A stretch of 64,000 nt of DNA from NCBI RefSeq assembly GCF_900218015.1, contig NZ_UFQQ01000013.1, forward strand, positions 1-64,000, read 5' to 3'. The position numbers were made by a program, and so were the translations under genes. The notes beneath the pieces are model-generated. The model saw only the letters and a list, made by a program, of their open reading frames with translations, did not search any database and was not told where the DNA came from. The stretch is from Rhodopseudomonas pentothenatexigens (GTDB lineage Bacteria > Pseudomonadota > Alphaproteobacteria > Rhizobiales > Xanthobacteraceae). This document shows, one piece after another, positions 8,409 to 15,011 of this stretch. How positions within the stretch are numbered: position 1 is the stretch's first letter; each line of letters opens with the position of its first letter.

Positions 8409-8840
8409 TCATGGCTGTGCGGCCGCGGCGCCCTCGGCATATTGCGTCGCGTAGTCCGCGCTCGGCGGGATCGGCTTGATGATGTCGATCAGCACGCCGT
8501 TCGGATCGGCGGTAATGAAATGGCGCTGGCCGAACTCCTCGTCGCGCAGCGTCAGCAGGATCGGCAGGCCGGCCCGTTGCAGCCGCTCGTACTCGCGGTC
8601 CGGATCGTCGACTTCGAAGTTCAGGATCAGCCCCGACACCCGGCCGCGGCCGGCGGCGGGAATCGTCGCATGCTGGCCGTCGAGGATCGCCAGATTGACG
8701 GCGGGATCCTCGGCCGATTGCAGATGGACGTACCAGTCCGCTTCGAACAGCGGCCGGAAGCCGAAATGCGCGGCGTAGAACTGCGCCGTGCCGGCGACCT
8801 CCGAGGTCATGATCACCGGGTAATAGCTGGTCGATCGCAT
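8409..8840 (-). CDS. Glyoxalase/bleomycin-resistance fold protein
   Basis: A 143-residue vicinal-oxygen-chelate protein: the N-terminal [18 protein letters not shown] strand-helix, [10 protein letters not shown], and the second half [15 protein letters not shown] and [15 protein letters not shown]. These proteins bind small ligands or metals, act as lyases or dioxygenases, or sequester drugs. Two metal-ligand positions are not obvious, so catalysis is uncertain. The ATG at 8840 is preceded by AGGAGGAAAG. It is divergent from a TetR gene with an operator-like palindrome between them, so it is probably the regulator's target, perhaps with the TauE gene downstream. Confidence 0.85.
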   Translation of the reverse strand: MRSTSYYPVIMTSEVAGTAQFYAAHFGFRPLFEADWYVHLQSAEDPAVNLAILDGQHATIPAAGRGRVSGLILNFEVDDPDREYERLQRAGLPILLTLRDEEFGQRHFITADPNGVLIDIIKPIPPSADYATQYAEGAAAAQP

Positions 8841-8874
8841 CGCTTTCCTCCTTGCCAACAGAAAGATACAGTGG

Positions 8875-8905
8875 GTATGTATAAAACATACAGGATGCAT
8901 GTATG
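8875..8905. promoter_or_regulatory. Overlapping palindromic operators, glyoxalase/TetR intergenic region
   Basis: GTATGT (8875-8880) and ACATAC (8886-8891) form a perfect inverted repeat around ATAAA. CATAC (8887-8891) and GTATG (8901-8905) form a second one that overlaps it and reaches into the TetR start codon. This is a typical two-site arrangement for TetR autoregulation and control of the divergent gene; binding itself is inferred. Confidence 0.6.
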
Positions 8906-9487
8906 AAGGCGACCAAGCGACGCACCAATCCCGAACGGTCCAGCGCCACCCAGGCGGCCTTGATCGCCGCCGCCCGGCAGGCGTTCGTTGCTCGAGGCTA
9001 TGCGGACACCAGCACTCCCGACCTGGTCGAGGCGGCGGGCGTCACCCGCGGCGCGCTGTACCATCACTTCGCCGACAAGCAGGCGCTGTTTCGGGCGGTC
9101 GTCGAGGCCGAATCCGCCGCGGTGGCGGCTGCGGTCGAGGCCGGAGCTGTGGAAGACTCGCCGATCGCGGCGCTGATTTCGGGCGGGGAGGCTTATCTGG
9201 CCGCGATGGCCGCGCCCGGCCGCACCCGGCTGTTGCTGATAGAGGCGCCCGCGGTGCTCGGCCGCGCCGAGGCCGATGCGATCGACGCCCGGCACGGCGT
9301 CGGGACATCACGGGACGGGCTGCAGGCTGCGGTCGACGGGGGGGCGATCGCGCCGATTCCGATCGACGCCGCAGCAAAACTGCTCGGCGCCGCGTTCGAT
9401 CGCGCGGCGCTGGAGATCGCGCAGGGCGGCGATCGCGGTGAATGCCTGACTGTCCTGCGTGCGCTGATCGAAGGGCTGCGGCGCTGA
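8903..9487 (+). CDS. TetR/AcrR family transcriptional regulator
   Basis: A 194-residue repressor. The helix-turn-helix is at about residues 30-55, including [19 protein letters not shown] and [13 protein letters not shown], the standard TetR signature; the rest is a ligand-binding helical domain. It is divergent from the glyoxalase-fold gene, with only 62 bp between the two starts and overlapping palindromes in the gap. It most likely represses itself and that gene until a small-molecule inducer binds (inference from family and context). The inducer is unknown. Confidence 0.9.
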   Translation: MKATKRRTNPERSSATQAALIAAARQAFVARGYADTSTPDLVEAAGVTRGALYHHFADKQALFRAVVEAESAAVAAAVEAGAVEDSPIAALISGGEAYLAAMAAPGRTRLLLIEAPAVLGRAEADAIDARHGVGTSRDGLQAAVDGGAIAPIPIDAAAKLLGAAFDRAALEIAQGGDRGECLTVLRALIEGLRR

Positions 9488-9502
9488 CCGCCGCGGCATG
9501 GC

Positions 9503-10285
9503 TCAGCCGTTGAGGATCTTCATCGCGGCTTCGTGCACGCGCCTGTCGCCGGCGGCGACGATCCGGCCGCCGTTCTGGGCCGGCTCGCCCTCCCAGGTGG
9601 TGATGATGCCGCCGGCGCCGGTAATGATCGGGATCAGGGCGGCGACGTCGTACGGCTTCAGCTCGGTCTCGATCACCAGATCGAGCTGTCCGGCCGCCAG
9701 CATGCAATAGGAATAGCAGTCGCCGCCGTAGCGGGTCAGCCGCGCCTGGGCCTGGACGCGTTCGAAGATCGCGCGGTCGGCGTCGTTCATCAGCAGCGGC
9801 GACGTCGTGAACAGCACTGCGTCCTTGATCGCAGCGCAGCGCCGGACGCTGAGCTTACGCTCGCCGGAAGGGCCCTTGTAGGTGGCAGAGCCGTTGTCGC
9901 CGGAGAACCGCTCGCCGATGAATGGCTGATGCATCATGCCGAACACCGGCGCGCCCTTGTGCAACAGCGCGATCAGCGTCCCCCACACCGGGAAGCCGGC
10001 GATGAAGGATTTGGTGCCGTCGATCGGGTCCAGTACCCAGACGTAGTCGGCATCTTCCCGCTCGTTGCCGAATTCCTCGCCGATGATGCCGTGCTGGGGA
10101 AAGCTCGCCTTGATCAGGCGCCGCATCACCGCCTCGGCGGCGCGGTCGGCTTCGGTTACCGGATCGAAATCGCGGCCGGGATGCTTGTTGTCGATCGTCA
10201 GCGAGGTCCGGAAGAATGGCAGGATGGTGTCGCCCGACGAAGTGGCAAGGCGTCCGATAAAGGCGGCGAAGTCGATGACCGTCAC
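9503..10285 (-). CDS. hisN: Histidinol-phosphatase / inositol-monophosphatase family
   Basis: A 260-residue metal-dependent phosphatase. It carries the Mg2+-binding motif GEEFG, the DPIDGTKSF motif and the C-terminal PYDVAALIPII block. The overall pattern, including GGDCYSYCMLAAGQLD, resembles the HisN type of histidinol-phosphatase more than SuhB, a separate copy of which is at 42350. It would dephosphorylate histidinol phosphate in histidine synthesis. The start is GTG at 10285 with AGGGAA upstream. It converges on the TetR gene. Assignment as HisN rather than another member is moderately sure. Confidence 0.75.
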   Translation of the reverse strand: MTVIDFAAFIGRLATSSGDTILPFFRTSLTIDNKHPGRDFDPVTEADRAAEAVMRRLIKASFPQHGIIGEEFGNEREDADYVWVLDPIDGTKSFIAGFPVWGTLIALLHKGAPVFGMMHQPFIGERFSGDNGSATYKGPSGERKLSVRRCAAIKDAVLFTTSPLLMNDADRAIFERVQAQARLTRYGGDCYSYCMLAAGQLDLVIETELKPYDVAALIPIITGAGGIITTWEGEPAQNGGRIVAAGDRRVHEAAMKILNG

Positions 10286-10618
10286 GGGCGTTCCCTATGC
10301 GAGCGATGCGGGGCCGAACACAGGAGCCGACGACCCCGGCGAAGCGGATTTCGGACCCTGTGCCACCTTTATTATGGCGGGCGAGTCGCGGTCCATAGCC
10401 TCGCTCGTCGGCAATAAGCCGGACGCACAGCTTTCACCGCGCCGCGGCACAACGGAACTCGACCCTCAAATCCTCGGATTTGCAAACAAAGGGTCGCCGT
10501 CGCGTCCATTGGTCGCGAGGTGTCCATCTCATTGATCTGGCTCAAATAATTCGTGCAGTTTCACGGCGCGGACGATGCTCTGACATGCGTTTTTTGCATG
10601 GAAAAACGGCCGAAAATA

Positions 10619-10648
10619 CTTGCGTTTTGTGCGGCGCGGTCGCATATT
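10619..10648 (+). promoter_or_regulatory. Predicted promoter of the sRNA candidate
   Basis: CTTGCG (10619-10624) and CATATT (10643-10648) with an 18-bp spacer fit a sigma-70-like promoter. They predict a start near 10655, two bases before the first stem of the candidate sRNA. Confidence 0.45.
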
Positions 10649-10654
10649 GTTGCG

Positions 10655-10742
10655 GTGCGGTAGCGCCTCGCGCTATCGCTGCCCTCCTTGGGCGTTTCCT
10701 CCCTAGACTTGGGCCGCTTGCCATCGCAAGCGGCCCTTTTTT
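10655..10742 (+). ncRNA. Candidate trans-acting sRNA with CCUCC motifs
   Basis: About 88 nt with no ORF. A 5' hairpin (GCGGTAGCGC at 10657-10666 with GCGCTATCGC at 10670-10679) is followed by an unpaired segment containing CCUCC twice (from 10682 and 10697), then a strong terminator. CCUCC can pair with Shine-Dalgarno sequences, a feature of many alphaproteobacterial regulatory RNAs. It lies in a 534-bp gap between hisN and the amidohydrolase gene. The rest of that gap, 10286-10618, shows nothing I can support. I cannot name the family. Confidence 0.55.
10711..10742 (+). terminator. Strong rho-independent terminator of the sRNA candidate
   Basis: The arms GGGCCGCTTGC (10711-10721) and GCAAGCGGCCC (10726-10736) pair perfectly across a four-base loop and are followed by six T. 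On the minus strand the sequence could also reduce read-through from the amidohydrolase gene ending at 10820. Confidence 0.85.
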
Positions 10743-10819
10743 CTTGGCATCTGCTTTCGTGGCACATGCAACCCATAGTGGGATGCGAAGTCCGGAAATC
10801 AGAAGGGGAAGAGCAGCGG

Positions 10820-11707
10820 CTACTCGGCCGCGGCTTGGAACGGGCGGAGATCGTCGAGCGGGACCGCCGCGAGCGCTTCGGCGAGGCGACTGAAATCCTC
10901 CGCCACCGTGGGAAATCGATCGCTGCGCAGCCGCAGTCGCTCGTCCATGTAGATTGCGCGGTTGAGTTCGACCTGCACGGTGTGCAACCCGTTTCCCGGG
11001 TTGCCGTAATGCTCGGTGATGAAGCCGCCCGCATAGGGCTTGTTGCGGCCGGTCGAATAGCCACGTGCCGCCATCGTCTCTTCGATCACGGCGGCGATCA
11101 GCGGCGAGCAACTGGTGCCGTAGCGATCGCCGATCACGACGTCCGGCCGCTTCGGCTCGTCGCGCGAGATGCCGACGGACGGCATCGAATGGCAATCCAC
11201 CAGCATCACCGAACCGAACTGCTGGTGCGCCTGATGGATCAGCCGGCGCAGCGCGCGATGATACGGCTTGTAAAGTGTCTCGATCCGGCCGAGCGCGTCG
11301 TCGATCGGAATCCGCTCGTGATAGATCTCCTGACCGTCGCCGACCACGCGGGGGATCGTCCCGAGGCCGCCGGCGACCCGCATCGACCGGGTGTTGGCAA
11401 AGCTCGGCAGCCGGCCGCTGAACATCCGCGGGTCGAGCTCGTAAGGTTCCCGGTTGACGTCGATATAGGAGCGCGGGAAATGCACCCGCACCACCGGAAA
11501 GCCGTCGTGGATCAGGTGGCCGATCAGCTCGTCCATGAACGAATCTTCGGAGCGCTGCAGCGCCTCGAGATCGATCCGCGACACGTTCAGGAAGGCGTTG
11601 GGATACACCGACCCGGAATGCGGAGAATTGAAGATGATCGGCGCTCGCCAAATCGCCGGTTCGGCGATCTCGAAGGCGGGGGAGAACTCACCGTCGAATT
11701 CGGTCAT
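10820..11707 (-). CDS. N-formylglutamate amidohydrolase family protein
   Basis: A 295-residue zinc-hydrolase-like protein. Recognisable segments are IIFNSPHSGSVYP near the N-terminus, RSYIDVNREPYELD, LVDCHSMPS (probable metal-binding His) and VQVELNRAIYMDE near the end. The family hydrolyses N-formyl-L-glutamate to formate and glutamate in histidine breakdown, or related N-acyl substrates. No other hut genes are nearby, so its role is open. The ATG at 11707 is chosen because the sequence upstream is not family-like. In related genomes it neighbours cpdR, as it does here divergently. Confidence 0.85.
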   Translation of the reverse strand: MTEFDGEFSPAFEIAEPAIWRAPIIFNSPHSGSVYPNAFLNVSRIDLEALQRSEDSFMDELIGHLIHDGFPVVRVHFPRSYIDVNREPYELDPRMFSGRLPSFANTRSMRVAGGLGTIPRVVGDGQEIYHERIPIDDALGRIETLYKPYHRALRRLIHQAHQQFGSVMLVDCHSMPSVGISRDEPKRPDVVIGDRYGTSCSPLIAAVIEETMAARGYSTGRNKPYAGGFITEHYGNPGNGLHTVQVELNRAIYMDERLRLRSDRFPTVAEDFSRLAEALAAVPLDDLRPFQAAAE

Positions 11708-12018
11708 CGTCGTCCGCCACCCGTCAGATTCGCCGCTCTCCTGTCTGACCGACAGTTCGTCTGGTGATTTGTTGGGCGGTATTGTCGGCAATCGGGCCGG
11801 CGCTGCCAAGCAAAATCATTCCAGAGAGTGGTGGCGAACGCGGGATCTGAACAAAAGTGCCGACTTGCGGATTGTTTGATTCTAAGCGCCATCGGGCGCA
11901 GGATTATCCACACTCCCCTGGGGCGGCGGCGGGCGCAGAAGTTTCACCCGAAATTTACCAGACTTCGGTCTAACTGGATCGATCGGTTCTCCTCGCCCGG
12001 ATTTGAAGTTCCAGCCAC
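11708..12018. other. Divergent intergenic region, amidohydrolase / cpdR
   Basis: These 311 bases separate two divergent genes and should hold both promoters. CtrA control of cpdR would be plausible, but I see no full TTAA-N7-TTAA site and no convincing palindrome. No coding sequence is supported here. Confidence 0.4.
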
Positions 12019-12378
12019 ATGCACAAGATTCTCCTCGCCGAAGACGACAACGACATGCGCCGCTTCCTGGTGAAGGCGTTGGAAAACGCCGGCTTCCAGG
12101 TTTCCTCGTTCGACAACGGCATGTCGGCCTACCAGCGGCTTCGCGAAGAGCCGTTCGAAATGCTGCTGACCGACATCGTGATGCCGGAGATGGATGGAAT
12201 CGAGCTGGCGCGGCGCGCCTCCGAGCTCGATCCCGACATCAAGATCATGTTCATCACCGGGTTCGCCGCGGTCGCTCTGAATTCCGATTCGGACGCGCCG
12301 AAGAACGCCAAGGTCCTGGCCAAGCCGGTGCATCTGCGGGAATTGGTCAGCGAAGTGAACAAGATGCTTGCCGCCTGA
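12019..12378 (+). CDS. cpdR: Single-domain response regulator CpdR
   Basis: A 119-residue stand-alone receiver domain with acidic residues in LLAEDD, the phospho-acceptor Asp52 in LLTDIVMPEMDG, Thr80 in FITG and Lys102 in LAKP. The near-invariant stretches NDMRRFLVKALENAG and GIELARRASELDPDIKIMF identify CpdR. Known from Caulobacter: unphosphorylated CpdR docks on ClpX, localises ClpXP to the pole and primes degradation of substrates. Phosphorylation through CckA-ChpT blocks this. RcdA, which acts with CpdR, is encoded at 26814 in this window. tRNA-Val follows 84 bp downstream. Confidence 0.93.
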   Translation: MHKILLAEDDNDMRRFLVKALENAGFQVSSFDNGMSAYQRLREEPFEMLLTDIVMPEMDGIELARRASELDPDIKIMFITGFAAVALNSDSDAPKNAKVLAKPVHLRELVSEVNKMLAA

Positions 12379-12462
12379 GATTGGCGTCGAAATCCTGCTT
12401 TGGTGTCCTTGCCTGACCGGCCCAGAGCCGATATAGGGACGCCACCCGTGAAGACGATCTGA

Positions 12463-12537
12463 GGGCGCGTAGCTCAGCGGGAGAGCACCTCGTTGACATC
12501 GAGGGGGTCACAGGTTCGATCCCTGTCGCGCCCACCA
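12463..12537 (+). tRNA. tRNA-Val (anticodon GAC)
   Basis: A complete cloverleaf: acceptor stem GGGCGCG paired with CGCGCCC, the D-arm AGCTCAGCGGGAGAGC, anticodon arm CCTCG-TTGACAT-CGAGG with anticodon GAC, T-arm with GGTTCGATCC, and an encoded ACCA end. It reads GUC valine codons. It lies just downstream of cpdR. Confidence 0.97.
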
Positions 12538-12635
12538 TTCCTCGGCGGATCGCTCCGCTTTCCTCCGTCACCTCACCTGCATCCGGTCCGCTCGTTTCGA
12601 AGCACCGTGCCCAGTTGGATCGATGCCATGGGCGG

Positions 12636-13259
12636 TCAATCGCCGGGCCGAGTCTCCTTGCCCGCCCCGTAGCGCAGGCCGTCGATCAGCAGCGCCACCA
12701 TGCGGCCGGTATGCTCGGGATCGCCGCCGGGTGCCGAATTGCAGAGCTGGGCGACGGCCTTGAGCAGATCGAACGGGTCGACATCGCGGCGGATCTTGCC
12801 GGCCGCGCCAGCCGCATCGAGCAGGGATTGCAGCGCCGGGACCAGCCGCTGTTCGAAATAGGCCGGCAGGCTGTCATAGGCCGGATTGCCTGAATACAGC
12901 GCCGCCGCCAGACCGCGCTTGGTGGCGATGAAGTCGACATAGTGCTGCATCCAGTGCGTCAGCGCCTCGACCGGCGGATACTCCTGCGCCAGCGTCGTGG
13001 CTGCATCGGCGCAACAATCGACGCCGTTGCGAAACACCGCGACAATCAGATCCGACCGCTGCGGGAAGTGCCGATACAGCGTGCCGATCCCGACGCCGGC
13101 TTTCTCGGCGATGTCCCGCACCGGCGCATCCACGCCCGCCGTCGCGAACACCGCCCGGGCCGCCTCGAGCAGCGTCTTCAGATTGCGCTGCGCGTCCGCC
13201 CGGACCCGACGCGGCGCGCGGGCCGCGGAGGTGCCTTTCCGGGGCGGCTTTTCGGACAC
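12636..13259 (-). CDS. TetR/AcrR family regulator, divergent from the aldehyde oxidoreductase operon
   Basis: A 207-residue repressor with a basic N-terminal tail and the TetR helix-turn-helix at about residues 35-70 (AGVDAPVRDIAEKAGVGIG and TLYRHFPQRSDLI). It is divergent from the paoABC-type genes, and a near-perfect palindrome overlaps its promoter, so it probably represses itself and that operon (inference). I take the GTG at 13259, with AAGAGG upstream. An in-frame TTG at 13286 would add nine residues encoded inside the operator. Confidence 0.88.
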   Translation of the reverse strand: MSEKPPRKGTSAARAPRRVRADAQRNLKTLLEAARAVFATAGVDAPVRDIAEKAGVGIGTLYRHFPQRSDLIVAVFRNGVDCCADAATTLAQEYPPVEALTHWMQHYVDFIATKRGLAAALYSGNPAYDSLPAYFEQRLVPALQSLLDAAGAAGKIRRDVDPFDLLKAVAQLCNSAPGGDPEHTGRMVALLIDGLRYGAGKETRPGD

Positions 13260-13277
13260 AAGAATACCTCTTGATAA

Positions 13278-13294
13278 ACGGAACAACGTTCCGT
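13278..13294. promoter_or_regulatory. TetR operator candidate
   Basis: ACGGAAC (13278-13284) and GTTCCGT (13288-13294) are perfect inverted arms around a three-base centre. The site lies 19 bp upstream of the TetR GTG start and about 200 bp before the first oxidoreductase gene, the usual location for a divergent-operon repressor site. A second weaker inverted pair, CTAACC (13375-13380) with GGTTAG (13392-13397), lies further into the gap. Confidence 0.65.
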
Positions 13295-13491
13295 ATAAGG
13301 AGTTGCTGGTTCGTTATCTCATATCGAACCCCGCCGGGCTATCCGGCCTCGGCCAAACAACCAAACGCTCCGAACTAACCAGCCGCTCCGCGGTTAGCGA
13401 ATTTTTCGTCTCACACACTTTCGTCCCGCACAACGTGCGCGCGAGCGTGGTCGTTTGCGCGCTGTTTTCACTTCGTTCCGAAGGAGGTCCC

Positions 13492-14028
13492 ATGACCGCT
13501 GATCGCACTGTCGCGCCTGCCGCGGCGATCCGAATCAATGGAGTCGACTGTCCGGTCCCCGCCGATCCGAGAGTCTCGCTGCTCGACCTGCTGCGCGAAA
13601 CCCTGAATCTCCACGGCACCAAGAAGGGCTGCAACCAGGGCGCCTGCGGCGCCTGCACGGTGCTGGTCGACGGCGAACGCATCGTGTCGTGTCTGTCGCT
13701 CGCCGTGCAGCACGCCGGCCGCAGCGTCACCACCATCGAGGGCCTCACGGACGAGGCGCGACTGCATCCGCTGCAGCAGGCCTTCATCGAACACGACGGC
13801 TTCCAGTGCGGCTACTGCACGCCGGGGCAGATCTGCTCGGCGGTCGGGATGGCGGCCGAGCTGAAGCGCGGCGTGCCGAGCCACGTCACCCGCGATCTCG
13901 CGGACGAGCACGTCGCGCCGAGCCACGACGAAATCCGCGAACGCATGAGCGGCAATCTATGCCGCTGCGGCGCGCACAACGGCATCATCGCGGCGATCCG
14001 CGACACCTATGCGGAGGCTGCGGAATGA
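13492..14028 (+). CDS. paoA: Aldehyde oxidoreductase, [2Fe-2S] subunit (PaoA/YagT-like)
   Basis: A 178-residue electron-transfer subunit of a xanthine-oxidase-family enzyme. Plant-type [2Fe-2S] cysteines sit in KKGCNQGACGACTVLVDG, with a fourth in IVSCLSLA. The second cluster ligands are in QCGYCTPGQ and NLCRCGAHNG. It would pass electrons from the molybdenum centre to FAD. E. coli PaoA has a twin-arginine signal, but this protein starts MTADRTVAP with no such signal, which suggests a cytoplasmic enzyme. The ATG at 13492 follows AAGGAGG. Its stop overlaps the next start (ATGA). Confidence 0.9.
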   Translation: MTADRTVAPAAAIRINGVDCPVPADPRVSLLDLLRETLNLHGTKKGCNQGACGACTVLVDGERIVSCLSLAVQHAGRSVTTIEGLTDEARLHPLQQAFIEHDGFQCGYCTPGQICSAVGMAAELKRGVPSHVTRDLADEHVAPSHDEIRERMSGNLCRCGAHNGIIAAIRDTYAEAAE

Positions 14029-15011
14029 CTCCCTTTGAATATTCACGAGCCGGCGACATCGCCGACGCGGTGCGGCTCGGCGCCGCCACTCAGGCCAAAT
14101 TTCTCGGCGGCGGCACCAATCTGGTCGACCTGATGCGCGAGACCATCGAGCGCCCGGCGGCGCTGGTCGATATCACCGGCCTGCCGGCGGAGATCACCGA
14201 GCGCGACGATGGCGGCCTCATCATCGGCGCGGCGGTGCGCAACACCGCGCTCGCAGAGCATCGCGCGGTGCGCCGGCGCTATCCGATGCTGTCGCGCGCG
14301 ATCCTGGCGGGCGCCTCGGCGCAGATCCGCAACATGGCGACGGTCGGCGGCAATCTGCTGCAGCGGACACGTTGTACTTACTTTTACGACGACGCCGGCT
14401 CGCGCTGTAACAAGCGCAATCCGGGGCAGGGCTGCGACGCCATTGAAGGCTTCAACCGCAATCACGCCATCCTCGGCGCGTCGGAGGCCTGCGTGGCGAC
14501 GCATCCGTCCGACATGTGCGTGGCGCTCGCCGCGCTCGACGCGGTGGTCCATGTCGAAGGGCACGCCGGGAAGCGGGCGCTGCCGTTTGGCGACTTCCAT
14601 CGCCTGCCGGGCGACCGCCCGGATCAGGAGACAACGCTTCAGCCCGGCGAACTGATCACCGCGATCGAGCTGCCGTCGCAGCCGATCGCGGCGCGCTCGA
14701 CCTATCGCAAGGTGCGCGACCGCTCGAGCTACGCGTTCGCGCTGGTCTCGGTCGCGGCCGCTCTCGAACTCGACGGCGGCAAGGTCAAGGACATCCGGCT
14801 CGCGCTCGGCGGCGTCGCGCACAAGCCGTGGCGGGCGCTGAAGGCCGAGCAGGCGCTACACGGCGGCGAGGCCACGGCGGATGCGTTCCGCGCCGCGGCC
14901 GAGGCGGAGCTCACCGATGCGGTCGCGTTGCGCGACAACGCCTTCAAGATCGAACTGGCCAAACGAACGATCACTGCCGTTCTCGGCGAACTCGCAGGAG
15001 ATGCCCGATGA
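14025..15011 (+). CDS. paoB: Aldehyde oxidoreductase, FAD subunit (PaoB/YagS-like)
   Basis: A 328-residue FAD-binding subunit. FLGGGTNLVDLM and ATVGGNLLQRTRC are the flavin-binding blocks. The insert with Cys in QRTRCTYFYDD, SRCNKR, QGCDAIEGFNRNHAILG and EACVATHP matches the four cysteines that bind an extra [4Fe-4S] cluster in PaoB-type subunits. This sets it apart from plain CO-dehydrogenase medium subunits. It is translationally coupled to both neighbours by ATGA overlaps, so all three subunits should be made together. Confidence 0.9.
   Translation: MTPFEYSRAGDIADAVRLGAATQAKFLGGGTNLVDLMRETIERPAALVDITGLPAEITERDDGGLIIGAAVRNTALAEHRAVRRRYPMLSRAILAGASAQIRNMATVGGNLLQRTRCTYFYDDAGSRCNKRNPGQGCDAIEGFNRNHAILGASEACVATHPSDMCVALAALDAVVHVEGHAGKRALPFGDFHRLPGDRPDQETTLQPGELITAIELPSQPIAARSTYRKVRDRSSYAFALVSVAAALELDGGKVKDIRLALGGVAHKPWRALKAEQALHGGEATADAFRAAAEAELTDAVALRDNAFKIELAKRTITAVLGELAGDAR

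Noticed and set aside
11708-12018. CtrA binding site in front of cpdR
   Set aside because: No TTAA-N7-TTAA pair is present.
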